A stretch of 64,000 nt of DNA from Phocaeicola salanitronis DSM 18170 (GCF_000190575.1 NC_015164.1:1240001-1304000); one strand, 5' to 3'. Positions 35,821 through 44,677 are shown, counted from the stretch's first letter. Notes: generated by a model not told the origin, from the sequence alone. Made by a program: numbers and translations.

Positions 35821-35851
35821 AATCCTCCGGAAAAGTTTCCGGGGGATTTTT
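35821..35851 (+). terminator. Terminator of the tra operon
   Basis: A 13-bp stem with one G-T pair (AATCCTCCGGAAA with TTTCCGGGGGATT) and a very tight loop is followed by a short T run. It lies 5 bp after the lysozyme stop. Confidence 0.75.
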
Positions 35852-35879
35852 CATTCCATAACGGTTAACTTAAATCCTT

Positions 35880-36749
35880 ATGAACATACAGACAACCAAA
35901 CAAATACGCATTGAAGATTATTTGCACATGCTGGGACATCTCCCGGTGCGGCAATGTGGGGCGAACTTGTGGTACCGCTCGCCGCTGCGGGAAGAAACGG
36001 ACGCATCGTTCAAGGTAAACACGGCCCTCAATAAATGGTTCGATTTCGGCATCGGAAAAGGCGGGGACCTGATTGCCCTTGCCTCCGAACTGTACGGGTC
36101 AAAGGACGTGTCCTATCTATTACGGCAAATAGGAAGCCAGGCTCCACACGCCTGTCCTATGACCGACCCATTCCCCAAACGGGAAAAGCCGAAACCGGCT
36201 TTTCAGGACGTGGAAGTGATGGAACTGGCATCGCCTGCCTTGTACCGCTACCTGAAAGAAAGGGGCATCGAGGCGGAAACAGCCCGCAAGGAATGCCGGG
36301 AAATCCGTTACGGACTGGGCGGGAAACGCTATTTCGCGGTCGGATTCCCCAACATGAACGGCGGGTATGAGATACGGAACCGGTATTTCAAGGCCTGCAT
36401 TTCCCCGAAAGCCGTGTCGTATATCCGGGAACCGGAAGGGAAAAGGCCGATGTGCTGCCTCTTTGAGGGGTTTATGGATTACCTGTCGTTCCTGACATTA
36501 CAGAAGAAAGGTGTTGAAGGCTTTCAGCCGGGCTGTGACCATATCGTGCTGAACTCTGTTGCCAACCTGGCAAAGGCTGTGCCGCTTTTGGACGGTTACA
36601 AGGAAATCCGTTGTTTTCTGGATAATGACCGTGCCGGGAAGGACGCCTTGAAGAATCTCAGGGAAACATACGGGGGACATGTGAAAGATGAATCTTTTAA
36701 GTACTCAACTTGGAAGGACCTCAACGATTATTTGAAAAGTCTACTGTAA
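35880..36749 (+). CDS. traP: TraP-like DNA primase (CHC2-type fold without zinc ligands, TOPRIM)
   Basis: A 289-aa primase-like protein. The N-terminal part follows the CHC2 zinc-finger pattern (RSPLREETDASFKVN...FDFGIGKGGDLI), but the Cys/His ligands are gone. The TOPRIM part has the acidic LFEGFMDYLSF and CFLDNDRAGK (DxD) motifs. Such primases start complementary-strand synthesis on transferred single-stranded DNA. A clear paralogue lies in the adjacent IME at 61701, with NLWY(R/K)SPLREETDASFKVN in common. The gene sits downstream of the tra terminator, so it probably has its own promoter. Confidence 0.82.
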   Translation: MNIQTTKQIRIEDYLHMLGHLPVRQCGANLWYRSPLREETDASFKVNTALNKWFDFGIGKGGDLIALASELYGSKDVSYLLRQIGSQAPHACPMTDPFPKREKPKPAFQDVEVMELASPALYRYLKERGIEAETARKECREIRYGLGGKRYFAVGFPNMNGGYEIRNRYFKACISPKAVSYIREPEGKRPMCCLFEGFMDYLSFLTLQKKGVEGFQPGCDHIVLNSVANLAKAVPLLDGYKEIRCFLDNDRAGKDALKNLRETYGGHVKDESFKYSTWKDLNDYLKSLL

Positions 36750-36832
36750 ATCTGTTGCGAACTTTCCCGCATCCTGTTTTGAAACATAGAAAGAAATTCT
36801 GATTACCACACAATTATACCAACCAATCTTTT

Positions 36833-36840
36833 TATATTTG
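36833..36840 (+). promoter_or_regulatory. -7 box (TATATTTG) of the orphan tssD/effector unit
   Basis: An exact TAnnTTTG match, 62 bp upstream of the tssD start, in an A+T-rich gap after the primase gene. No good -33 box is visible. It suggests independent expression of the effector unit. Confidence 0.45.
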
Positions 36841-36902
36841 CAGAAAATAATTGTTGCAAAGACTTTTGCCAACATCCAGCTAACTTATACCTGACAGATA
36901 TT

Positions 36903-37619
36903 ATGGCCTATCAAGTGACTCTGAGAATGCAAAATGGTGTAGAAAGAGATGTGGCATGCTACGGCTATGAATGCCATATCGCCCACAGTGACCGTCCTGA
37001 TATCGGACGGATTATTGCCGCGCATATGGAGGTCTGTCAAAAACTTGGCACCGTAGAGTATCTTCCTGTAGAGGGGGATTTGATTGCACTGACCTTTGAA
37101 TCGACCGATCATGACAACTTTTTCTATGAATGGCTACTCCAAGGTAATATGGCAAACGGTGAAATCGAATTTGCCACAGGAGATGACATCGTGGACATAT
37201 TCCGTTTTTGGGATTGCTATTGTATAAGTTTGAAAGAAACCTTGTGCACAGGAGAAATGCCCATGCTGATGACTGTGCTCCTGTCACCTGGCATCCTCAA
37301 ACGTATGAATTGTGAACCGCGAGAGAAAGTGTGGAAAGTTTCGGATATTAGCGTGAAGCCAAGGGTTGTGAATAATGATGAAAAGCAAGAAATCTTCATA
37401 ACGGATGCTTATTGGATTGATGAATATGGTAACAAGCAAAGGGATTTTATTCTAAACAATCTTGTTACATTATATGTCACATTTGATCAAGAATTACCAG
37501 AACAAACAATATCCTTAGAATTTGTTTTATGTGAAGATGGTAAAGAACGACATGCCAAATGCTCTGGGATGATGAATAAAAACAAAACACTGATTTTTGA
37601 AAATTTTAAGTTTGAGTGA
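36903..37619 (+). CDS. tssD: Orphan Hcp/TssD with C-terminal extension domain
   Basis: Residues 1-150 are TssD, closely similar to the TssD-deaminase at 1488 (YLPVEGDLIALTFE, VDIFRFWDCYC, LMTVLLSPGI). After about residue 150 a beta-rich domain follows (KQEIFITDAYWIDEYGNKQ then LVTLYVTFDQELPEQTISLE). The next gene begins with a domain of the same pattern, so the extension looks like a docking module that carries the effector inside or on the Hcp tube. It lies 30 kb from the T6SS genes, between the tra operon and the accessory array, a typical site for a swapped effector cassette. Confidence 0.8.
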   Translation: MAYQVTLRMQNGVERDVACYGYECHIAHSDRPDIGRIIAAHMEVCQKLGTVEYLPVEGDLIALTFESTDHDNFFYEWLLQGNMANGEIEFATGDDIVDIFRFWDCYCISLKETLCTGEMPMLMTVLLSPGILKRMNCEPREKVWKVSDISVKPRVVNNDEKQEIFITDAYWIDEYGNKQRDFILNNLVTLYVTFDQELPEQTISLEFVLCEDGKERHAKCSGMMNKNKTLIFENFKFE

Positions 37620-37620
37620 T

Positions 37621-38727
37621 ATGGCGAGAGTAAAGATTCGTGCACAAAATTCCAATGTCCTAGGACACGCTTACATCAATATTATAAATCCAGAAATAAA
37701 TAATGGATACTGGGTAGATGAACAAGGGAAACAAATAGTACAAGCTTATTTGGGAGAAACTGTGAGATTTAAATTAGCAACAAAAGATTTAAGAGGAAAA
37801 ACTCTGTTATTATCTTTATACGATTCCCAAAAAGAAACTTTTAATGGAACTATAAAAGAAACTATACGGGTATCAACTGATTCATTTGTCTTTTCTATTA
37901 AACTGGATAAAGAGTGGAATGATAAATTGTTACAAAATGGAGGAAAAGCTTTTCTATATTGGGACATAAAAGTGAAAGAATACCCTAATGTAAAGAAACG
38001 GCTACCTGACAAGAAAGAAGATTACCTTGAAATACGTCCAAAATGTTTATATGTTAATTCATATGGAAAAGATAATTTACCGTATATTTATTCTAGAAGT
38101 GGGGAAAAGTTATCTTTGGGAGAATTATCAGGAAAAGCGTCAAGTGCAATAAAAGATGTTTTAAAAGATGATATAGACAGATTTAAAGATAATGCATTTG
38201 AATATTTTATAACAAGGAATGAAGGGACTAAAATAGCTAAAGGGTTAAAAGTCTTTCGTAAAGTTCTCAATGCTGCAGACAAATTAGAAGATACAAAAGA
38301 CATTGTCAATATGGTCTTGACTAAGGGGAAATCTGTTTCAGATATGACCTTACCTTTAGTCGGTCCATATTATCCTATAGCAGTAGCTGCAAAACTGGTT
38401 ATAGATGATATGGATGAAGACATAAAAGAGTTTTGTGAAAAAGCAGAATTGGAGAAATTAAACCATTGTATAGAAGAAGGATTATGGACCGTTAGAAATT
38501 ATGTTTCAGATATTGATCCTTATGAGAATAAATATAAATTAATCAATATATCTGTTGATGTTTTTATTGACATTTTAAATGGTAAATTCAATTCTTTAAA
38601 TGAAGTTGAGCGTACATTTATGTCACAAACAGAATATGATAGAGATATTGTTATGCTCTGTTATACATTTGATCGTGACGAAATTGCAATTACTATTATT
38701 AGAGCATTTTTTACAGAAAACATATGA
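37621..38727 (+). CDS. Candidate T6SS effector with TssD-extension-like N-terminus
   Basis: The ATG is 1 bp after the tssD stop. Residues 1-70 repeat the domain seen at the end of the orphan TssD (NGYWVDEQGKQIVQAYLGET then DLRGKTLLLSLYD). A second, similar strand set follows to about 150, and the remaining 220 residues form an unidentified domain with a helical, partly hydrophobic stretch (VSDMTLPLVGPYYPIAVAAK). I find no enzyme motif; membrane damage is one possibility because the next gene encodes a probable exported protein. A+T-rich, unlike the tra genes. Effector status is inferred from the shared domain, the coupling to TssD and the downstream partner gene. Confidence 0.65.
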   Translation: MARVKIRAQNSNVLGHAYINIINPEINNGYWVDEQGKQIVQAYLGETVRFKLATKDLRGKTLLLSLYDSQKETFNGTIKETIRVSTDSFVFSIKLDKEWNDKLLQNGGKAFLYWDIKVKEYPNVKKRLPDKKEDYLEIRPKCLYVNSYGKDNLPYIYSRSGEKLSLGELSGKASSAIKDVLKDDIDRFKDNAFEYFITRNEGTKIAKGLKVFRKVLNAADKLEDTKDIVNMVLTKGKSVSDMTLPLVGPYYPIAVAAKLVIDDMDEDIKEFCEKAELEKLNHCIEEGLWTVRNYVSDIDPYENKYKLINISVDVFIDILNGKFNSLNEVERTFMSQTEYDRDIVMLCYTFDRDEIAITIIRAFFTENI

Positions 38728-39322
38728 TACGTTTTTTTTAATCATAGTATTTTTTCCTTTTATGGGATTAGCTTCTCAGGAACAGATTGTTCAGAAGGTT
38801 TCTGAGAGATTCCCAACATTTGGTTATAATTCCAACAAAGAAAAGGTAGTATGGATTGATTTTCCTATTGAGATTATTATAAGGAATAAAACAAATAGTA
38901 ATCTTTTTGCAAATTCAGCTTCATATTATGGATATGTGAAACATTTCGATATACATCACAAAAGATGGGATTATCGATTACTATATATATGCAATAAAGA
39001 TTCTATTATTGGCTATGTTGATAATAACAGCTACATATCTCCCGGAAATGAAAAAGAATATTTAATATTAACACGACATCCTATGGAGAAAAAAGAAGAG
39101 TTTCAAAAAATATTCAAAAACATTATTGATGAAAAATCAAGTAGTATGACAAGCTCTATTTGGAAAGTCTCATCCTCTATTTTATCAAATTATCAAATAA
39201 AATACTTACGGAGAATGATTTCAAATGATTCAATAAGAATCAAACTATATTCAGAAGAAAAAGATGTACATTATATAAATATACCGATAGATGTTGACAA
39301 AGTTCTTCCGGAAACAAACTAA
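38724..39322 (+). CDS. Likely exported immunity protein, start interrupted at an 8-T tract
   Basis: The ATG at 38724 overlaps the effector stop as ATGA, but the frame from it stops at once (MIRFF). The coding frame of the remaining 190 residues (FPFMGLASQEQIVQKVSERF) is one base away. The switch falls in the run of eight T at 38732-38739. With one extra T the product would start MIRFFLIIVFFPFMGLASQE, a textbook signal peptide. So the gene is either switched off by tract length, read by slippage, or carries a sequencing error; initiation at the in-frame Met of FMGLAS would lose the signal. The mature part is soluble, with no known domain. An exported immunity protein implies that the effector acts in the periplasm or membrane. 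Confidence 0.6.
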
Positions 39323-39460
39323 ATTGTAGGTTATTAATGTAAAAAAACATTCCTTTTTTTAACATGAATACAAAACGTTATTATTTGTATTGAAACTAAT
39401 ATCAACATTGTTATTGAAAACTGATTATTTTTTGATAATGACAATTGGTTTTGAAATATT

Positions 39461-39524
39461 ATCTCAATTTTGAATTGAGCCTTAAAAATGTTGCATTTTT
39501 TAGATTTCAGTTCAAAATTGAGAT
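39461..39524. repeat. 14-bp perfect inverted repeat with 36-bp spacer
   Basis: ATCTCAATTTTGAA at 39461-39474 is the exact reverse complement of 39511-39524, followed by a T-rich stretch. It lies in the 226-bp gap between the rightward immunity gene and the leftward DUF4120 gene, so a bidirectional terminator is the simplest role. A recombination or protein-binding site is also possible. Nothing else is seen in this gap. Confidence 0.5.
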
Positions 39525-39548
39525 TCTTTTTATGCTACAACTACAACA

Positions 39549-39842
39549 TCAGGTATGTATGCTCCATCCGTGAAAAGGCTCTAACAGAACCGCAAAGGAC
39601 TGGTCCGGCCTGCCATGATAGAGCAGTCCGCCCTCAATGCCAATCCTGCCATCCGGGTAACGCTCTCTGAAACCGAACGAATAAGGAGCAAAGTCATAAT
39701 ACAACTCAATCTCACAGGGACGGTTCGGATTTTTTTCCCAACTCTTCAGCCGCTCCAGACATCTTTGAAGCGTAGTGTCGCCGATGGATTCGGCATACTG
39801 CACCACCTTGTCGTAGTGCTCTTGGCTACATAAAATTTTCAT
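39549..39842 (-). CDS. DUF4120 family protein
   Basis: A 97-aa soluble protein from MKILCSQEHYDKVVQYAESI (ATG at 39842; the in-frame ATG at 39872 would overlap the upstream gene). The pattern with YYDFAPYSFGFRERYPDGRI is that of DUF4120, common in the accessory arrays of Bacteroides ICEs. Function unknown. It is the last gene of the leftward array. Confidence 0.7.
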   Translation of the reverse strand: MKILCSQEHYDKVVQYAESIGDTTLQRCLERLKSWEKNPNRPCEIELYYDFAPYSFGFRERYPDGRIGIEGGLLYHGRPDQSFAVLLEPFHGWSIHT

Positions 39843-39868
39843 ACCCGTTTTCTTTATAAGGTTTATAC

Positions 39869-40021
39869 TCAATCAAGGACAAATTCGTCCTCATAAACTT
39901 CCAGTTCCAATCCGCTTCCGCAGATACGCACCAGCCATGTGTACGGCAGGTGCTTGATCAGCTCGATGTTGCGGTATCCCTTATAAGGGCGTACCAGCGT
40001 GGCAAAGTCCCCGGCTTTCAT
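39869..40021 (-). CDS. Very small accessory ICE protein (50 aa)
   Basis: The minus-strand frame from ATG at 40021 reads MKAGDFATLVRPYKGYRNIE and ends EVYEDEFVLD before the TGA at 39869. It lies between the DUF932 and DUF4120 genes at operon spacing, and its sequence looks protein-like (basic strands, acidic C-terminus). It might fold as a small SH3-like barrel. Function unknown. Confidence 0.55.
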   Translation of the reverse strand: MKAGDFATLVRPYKGYRNIELIKHLPYTWLVRICGSGLELEVYEDEFVLD

Positions 40022-40036
40022 TTCCGCATCCGTTTT

Positions 40037-41200
40037 TCAGTTCACCTTTACCCGGTTCAGCAGCTGGCCGGAAATCTCATGAAGTTCGCGGCAGCGTTCC
40101 GGCTGCTGTGCCCGTGCGAATGCCGTGATGCCCTGGGTCAGTTTCCAAAGCGTGGCACCGCCCGTCACCCCGTCGTCCGGGTTATTGTTCATCAGCAGCT
40201 TTTCCACCTCGCGGCCCTCGTTCTTCAGCAAGGCGCCCCGCTGTACCAGCTGTTTCAGTTCCTTATCGAAATCCACATCCACCTCAGCGGCTCCCTGAAT
40301 CTCCACCGCCTTTTGCATAAGGGTGTCCCGGCTGTACAGCCCTTTGGTCAGGTCGGAAACCGCAGAGACGGTAGTCTGCGTGTCCAGTTCGTAAGTCTTT
40401 TGGGAAAGGGCCATTGAGTCCGGCAGTTTCGCTCCCAGATGTACCTGCCGCATGACGGACTCACGCACCATCCCGTTGAGGCATGCCCCGTTGAGCAGGA
40501 AGGAACGCATGTCCACCGAACCGTTTCCGTAATCGGACGTGGAGAAACGTGCCCCGGCAAAGATGACGACCGTACCGTTCTTGCGGGTAGGAATCTCTAT
40601 GGGAGCGGGCAGGATGGTCTCACACCAGACCTTTGTATCGTTCATGTAGGCATCTGAAACGACAGCCCCCTGGTTTGCCGCTTCCCGGATGAATGCGGTC
40701 AGGATCTCCACCGAATTGAGCCTCCGGTAGGAATCGGACAATATGCCCCGTACCTCGGTCCCTACCGCCCGGACCAGCACACGCGTTCGTTCCGTCCAAC
40801 CCGAATGCTCGTTCAGGATGGTGGCGCACAACTGTTTCTGCCATGCGGCTCCCGCCGAAAGTTCGCGGAGGTATTTGGCCGGGATGCCCATCTTTTCGGA
40901 AACCTGGCCGATGGCATTGGCGTGCAGGCTGAAATCCCCTTCGGGCATCGAAAGCTGTACCCGGTCCGCCGCCTTGAACGACACGACAGGACGCTGTTCG
41001 CCATTTCTGCGGCTGACCCCGATGGGGGCCATGTAATCTTGTGCAATTTTCCCTTCTTCGAGCAGGCGGGTGATGGCGGCCATCACATCCGGCTGCCTGC
41101 CTTCGACCATCCGCCGTACCTTGTTGATCACTACCTGATTCAGTCCCTGCTGCTTCTGTACCGGCGCAGCTGCCGGCATTGTCAATGTTGCTTCCATCAT
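40037..41200 (-). CDS. DUF932 family protein
   Basis: A 387-aa protein with the DUF932 pattern found on phages, plasmids and ICEs: a DNA-binding-like N-terminal region (MVEGRQPDVMAAITRLL), then LPEGDFSLHANAIGQVSE-type and RVLVRAVGTEVRGILSDSYR segments, and a C-terminal helical tail. No catalytic motif is apparent. DUF932 genes often lie among anti-defence and early-transfer genes. It is well translated as a single frame with close neighbours on both sides. Confidence 0.75.
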   Translation of the reverse strand: MMEATLTMPAAAPVQKQQGLNQVVINKVRRMVEGRQPDVMAAITRLLEEGKIAQDYMAPIGVSRRNGEQRPVVSFKAADRVQLSMPEGDFSLHANAIGQVSEKMGIPAKYLRELSAGAAWQKQLCATILNEHSGWTERTRVLVRAVGTEVRGILSDSYRRLNSVEILTAFIREAANQGAVVSDAYMNDTKVWCETILPAPIEIPTRKNGTVVIFAGARFSTSDYGNGSVDMRSFLLNGACLNGMVRESVMRQVHLGAKLPDSMALSQKTYELDTQTTVSAVSDLTKGLYSRDTLMQKAVEIQGAAEVDVDFDKELKQLVQRGALLKNEGREVEKLLMNNNPDDGVTGGATLWKLTQGITAFARAQQPERCRELHEISGQLLNRVKVN

Positions 41201-41219
41201 GATTCTTGTTTTAATATTG

Positions 41220-42095
41220 TTAGATAAAGTCTTTCTTCAACGGTTTTCGGGAGCAGCCGTTTTTGAACCACCTCACCATCCGCTGGTATTCTTCCTCGCT
41301 GTACCCGCTGATGCCGAATGCTTCATAATATCCGGGAAACGGGCATCGTTCCGGTTCCGGCGAATGGACGCTGACCGTCTTGTGCGCAACGATGATATGA
41401 CGCACTAAACGGTAGCACTTGTACAGGTCTTCCAGTATGGTATATTCACGGTCCGTGTGCGGCTCGTAGTACCCGCAGGAGATATTGGCGCAGGAAACCG
41501 GAAGTCCCCTTCTTTTCAGCACATACACGTCCGTCGTGGCGCCTTCGGCCGGCTTGTAGCCGTATTTCGGGAGGTCGGCACATCCGACAAAGTCGCGTGT
41601 ACAGAGTTCCGTGCCATGTATGCGGGTGATAAAGTCCGAATTCCCCCATCGGTCGCACTGGAGCACGAAGCGGCAGTCCGAAAAGAAAGCCATGTCCGCC
41701 CCCCGGCTTCCTATGCAGCCGTTCTCTTCCTGGACAAAGAAAACGCATTTCATCACCTTGAAATCCTCCAGGCATTTCAGGCAGATCCAGATGCCGTTCT
41801 TGTCATCGGCACCGATGCCCGTCACACGCTTGTGGCGATGGTCGTAACCTATCACCATGGCATCCGCCACCACGTGTGCCCCGTAAGTGCCTGTCCTGTG
41901 GCGGTGCACCTCGTCCACATGCGCCACGACGCACGGATAAGTCTTTGCCCGGCCCTTTACGGCATAAAGATTGCCCTGCCGGTCCTGCCTGCAGGAAATG
42001 CCCATACGCTTCAACTCCGCCTTGAGGTAACGGAGCATGGGCTTTTCCTTCCCCGACGGGGAAGCTATATTATAGAGTGTAACCAGTCTTTCCAT
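41220..42095 (-). CDS. M20/M28-like zinc aminopeptidase-type protein
   Basis: A 291-aa metallopeptidase-like protein from the ATG at 42095 (MERLVTLYNIASPSGKEKPM). All metal-site motifs are recognisable: AHVDEVH, GADDKNGIW (bridging Asp), FVQEENGCIGSRGADM (catalytic Glu and ligand Glu), CDRWGNSDF (Asp) and an end region DREYTILED. Order and spacing are those of peptidase T/M20 or M42-type aminopeptidases. It is cytoplasmic, without a signal. Its job on an ICE is unclear; processing a small peptide or modified amino acid is a guess. Confidence 0.72.
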   Translation of the reverse strand: MERLVTLYNIASPSGKEKPMLRYLKAELKRMGISCRQDRQGNLYAVKGRAKTYPCVVAHVDEVHRHRTGTYGAHVVADAMVIGYDHRHKRVTGIGADDKNGIWICLKCLEDFKVMKCVFFVQEENGCIGSRGADMAFFSDCRFVLQCDRWGNSDFITRIHGTELCTRDFVGCADLPKYGYKPAEGATTDVYVLKRRGLPVSCANISCGYYEPHTDREYTILEDLYKCYRLVRHIIVAHKTVSVHSPEPERCPFPGYYEAFGISGYSEEEYQRMVRWFKNGCSRKPLKKDFI

Positions 42096-42167
42096 AAGAT
42101 TAAGTATTTGAATGTGACACATCAGACACAGGCGTACACCCTTGCGGATATACGCCTGCGACAGCCT

Positions 42168-43397
42168 TTATGAGATGAAAAGTTTCTCCAGCTGCAAATA
42201 AGTCCTGAACGGCGGGATCGGCCGGCCTTTCTTGAACAGCACGGAAGGATAAACCTCTCCTTTGTAATCCCGTACAGTACCTTTGATCACTTCACCGAAA
42301 ACGGTGCTGGCATAAAGGGAAGACTTGCATGAGGAGCAGAAAACATTCCCGAAACCGCCGTGTATCTTGCCGCAGCCCGGACATACCTGCATTGTACGGA
42401 CGGCGCTTCCCCCAATATTCCGGCAGGTGGCAATCTGCCCGTCCCCTTCATAATTTCTCAGTTCTATTTTCCCGGCTTTCATGGCAATGCTGTAAAACGT
42501 GTCCATATAAGGCACCCCTTTCTTATGCCAGCGGAAAGCCGGCACATCCACGATGAGTGCCAGTTGGAGTTCTTGCCCTGCCACAATGCCTGTTTCTTGC
42601 AGGCTGTTCAATGCCACATATTCCTTGGTATGGTGATAATCGTTGAACTTTCTGCGCAGGAGGATCCCGTTCCGGCGTGCCTCATGCTGCATCATTCCTA
42701 TGACAAACGCATGGGACGAATATATCCGGTCCGTCAGTGAAACCGTGTCCAGCCCGTAATCATTAACCGGACAGCGCACATGCTCCCACACGATGGCACG
42801 TCCGAGCACATTGTTGCTCTCGTCCCTTGCCACCAGGATTTTCGCCCCGGCGAAGTTGGCATAGAAATCCGCGGCATTGCGTGCCTTGTCCGGATAACGC
42901 ATGCAGGAATTGTGCAGGGTTGATGCCGTATCGTCCGCTATCGGGGAATAATTATCCCCGTCATACGCCTCATAAATGTCCTGCATCCCTTCCAACAGGC
43001 GCACGGTCACCTTGCTGTCCACGCAGATGGCGCTGGCGAAATAGGCCATGTCTGTTTCCGGATACTCCGGCAGGTTCTTGAACAGCCTGATGAACGTGGA
43101 CGGCTCCATATCCACCCGGTTTTCCGGGAACAGGGGCGCCTGCGGATTGTTGCGGTCCGGGAAATTCCCGTTGGACAGGTCCTTGTTACAGGCGGTGAAC
43201 ACGATGCGGATTTTCTGGAACCCGTCGCAGGATGTCCGTTTGCGCTTGGTGGAAAAATGGTTGCAAAATCCCCGCACAATCTCTGTGACATCCACATTCT
43301 TCTTCAATTCGGCAAGGATGTCCCTTGCGATGACGCTCCCGTTTTCTGCCGCATGGGCCAGACGGGATTTCAGTTCGCTGCTTGCATTTACTTTCAT
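42168..43397 (-). CDS. Unidentified accessory protein with C-terminal zinc ribbon
   Basis: A 409-aa protein from the ATG at 43397 (MKVNASSELKSRLAHAAENG); longer upstream frames run into the next gene and are rejected. Cys residues near the C-terminus (CPGCGKIHGGFGNVFCSSCK) form a clear CxxC...CxxC zinc ribbon, so nucleic acid or protein binding is likely. The middle contains NVLGRAIVWEHVRC and DRIYSSHAFVIGMMQHEARR, common to a family carried by Bacteroides ICEs. No enzyme motif that I recognise. Confidence 0.65.
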   Translation of the reverse strand: MKVNASSELKSRLAHAAENGSVIARDILAELKKNVDVTEIVRGFCNHFSTKRKRTSCDGFQKIRIVFTACNKDLSNGNFPDRNNPQAPLFPENRVDMEPSTFIRLFKNLPEYPETDMAYFASAICVDSKVTVRLLEGMQDIYEAYDGDNYSPIADDTASTLHNSCMRYPDKARNAADFYANFAGAKILVARDESNNVLGRAIVWEHVRCPVNDYGLDTVSLTDRIYSSHAFVIGMMQHEARRNGILLRRKFNDYHHTKEYVALNSLQETGIVAGQELQLALIVDVPAFRWHKKGVPYMDTFYSIAMKAGKIELRNYEGDGQIATCRNIGGSAVRTMQVCPGCGKIHGGFGNVFCSSCKSSLYASTVFGEVIKGTVRDYKGEVYPSVLFKKGRPIPPFRTYLQLEKLFIS

Positions 43398-43431
43398 AAT
43401 TTGTCTGTTTAATAATGGATTATTCATAAAT

Positions 43432-43650
43432 TCAACACATACTGAGCCGTTCGATGAAATACGGGATAAAGTCATGTTCCAGACCCAGGCTGTCGCATGC
43501 CTGTGCGAAATCCTCCGCACGGAGGTCATCCGCATCCCTATAGTCCAATAAGTTGCGTATTTCACCGTCCAGATACTCCTTCGCTTCTTCCGGAGTGCAG
43601 CCGCATGAGTTGCAGATCCGGGCAATAATGATTGTTGCCATAGCTGTCAT
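43432..43650 (-). CDS. Small helical accessory protein
   Basis: A 72-aa protein (MTAMATIIIARICNSCGCTP) starting 4 bp inside the end of the upstream methylase-like gene, so it is coupled to it. A short Cys pattern (CNSCGC) is followed by acidic helices (AEDFAQACDSLGLEHDFIPY). Function unknown. Confidence 0.6.
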   Translation of the reverse strand: MTAMATIIIARICNSCGCTPEEAKEYLDGEIRNLLDYRDADDLRAEDFAQACDSLGLEHDFIPYFIERLSMC

Positions 43651-44360
43651 TTTTTAGAATTTATTGTTCTGTTTACAGGAAGTTCCCGGCTTTTCCGGTA
43701 TTCTTCTTCACTCATCTTGCGTATAGTGGGGATGCCGGTATGGGTAAGCACCGGATTGACCAGCCAGCCGTCGTTGAACTTCTCAGGTTGGAGGCTATCG
43801 TGCCAGATAACCTCACCCACACCACCGTGAACCAGCATGTTGCATACGGTCATCAGGCAGCAAGTGCGGTTGATGTCCTCACCGACCAGATAGCCGCCGA
43901 GGTTGCGTACGTGCCAGGCAAGCAGCAGGCGTCCGCTGCCACAGGTCGGATCTCCCATCCGCTGTCCGGGCTGATGTTCTCCCGTACCGGCACATGCGGT
44001 CATGAGTTCGCAAATTGGCGCCGGAGTGAAGAACTGTCCTTGTGCCTGTTTGGAACCGGCGGAAGAGAACGCCATGTAAATGTCACCGAAGGGGTCATAC
44101 CAGCTGTCATCTTCTTTCAGACGGCTTTGCATGAGCCGCACCCATTCACGCACCATGCCCATGAATGCGGCATTCTGCTGCCGCTTGTATTTCCAACTCT
44201 TGAGCGGTGGCGCACCGGGCGAGAAACCGTGAATGACAAATGTCAGGAAATCATTGAATACGGTCAGCGGGTCATAGCCGCAGGCATGGGCAAAATCCGT
44301 CATCAGCTTCGCCAAGGGCTGTATTTCTTTGGGAACCGGGTATTGTGCCATAGCCTTCAA
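43647..44360 (-). CDS. Degenerate N6-adenine methyltransferase-like protein
   Basis: A 237-aa protein of the type I/IIG N6-methylase fold. GQFFTP (motif X, about residue 108) and DPTCGSGRLLL (motif I, SAM binding, about 136) are intact. Motif IV, normally (N/D)PP(Y/F), reads NPVL in NDGWLVNPVLTHTG (about 203), so base methylation is doubtful. It could bind DNA or SAM without catalysis, as a decoy or regulator of restriction. Its start overlaps the upstream gene by 4 bp. Confidence 0.72.
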   Translation of the reverse strand: MKAMAQYPVPKEIQPLAKLMTDFAHACGYDPLTVFNDFLTFVIHGFSPGAPPLKSWKYKRQQNAAFMGMVREWVRLMQSRLKEDDSWYDPFGDIYMAFSSAGSKQAQGQFFTPAPICELMTACAGTGEHQPGQRMGDPTCGSGRLLLAWHVRNLGGYLVGEDINRTCCLMTVCNMLVHGGVGEVIWHDSLQPEKFNDGWLVNPVLTHTGIPTIRKMSEEEYRKSRELPVNRTINSKK

Positions 44361-44638
44361 TTTTTGAGGGTTGTCTGTTTCCGGTTATGAAGGTAAAGCT
44401 CTACCTGCCTTGCCACCATGTCACAGAATTTCTGCCCGTTTTCCTCCTCGCTCCTGAAATAGGTCAACATGTCCCACAGGTTGCGGTTGAAGTAAAGCGT
44501 CCATTTCTCATAATAGTGCTGTCCGTAGACTTTCCCGAAAGTTTCCTGAAAAAGCGGAAGGGTCAGTCCTTCGCTCGCATGATGATTGTACTGCCATAGG
44601 GATACAACCAGCATTTGTCTGTAGTTCATTGTAATCAT
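44357..44638 (-). CDS. Small accessory protein downstream of quasi-palindrome 1
   Basis: A 93-aa soluble helical protein (MNYRQMLVVSLWQYNHHASE, then FGKVYGQHYYEKWTLYF). It is the first gene of a three-gene coupled unit (44638 to 43432). It resembles the 85-aa product at 48041 in the core ...YG...H(Y/F)(Y/W)EKW..., so the two may be distant paralogues. Its leader holds a hairpin and the left arm of a long quasi-palindrome. Function unknown. Confidence 0.65.
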   Translation of the reverse strand: MITMNYRQMLVVSLWQYNHHASEGLTLPLFQETFGKVYGQHYYEKWTLYFNRNLWDMLTYFRSEEENGQKFCDMVARQVELYLHNRKQTTLKN

Positions 44639-44677
44639 ATATTCTAATTTTTAATGAGACATCTGCCTGCTTGCAGG

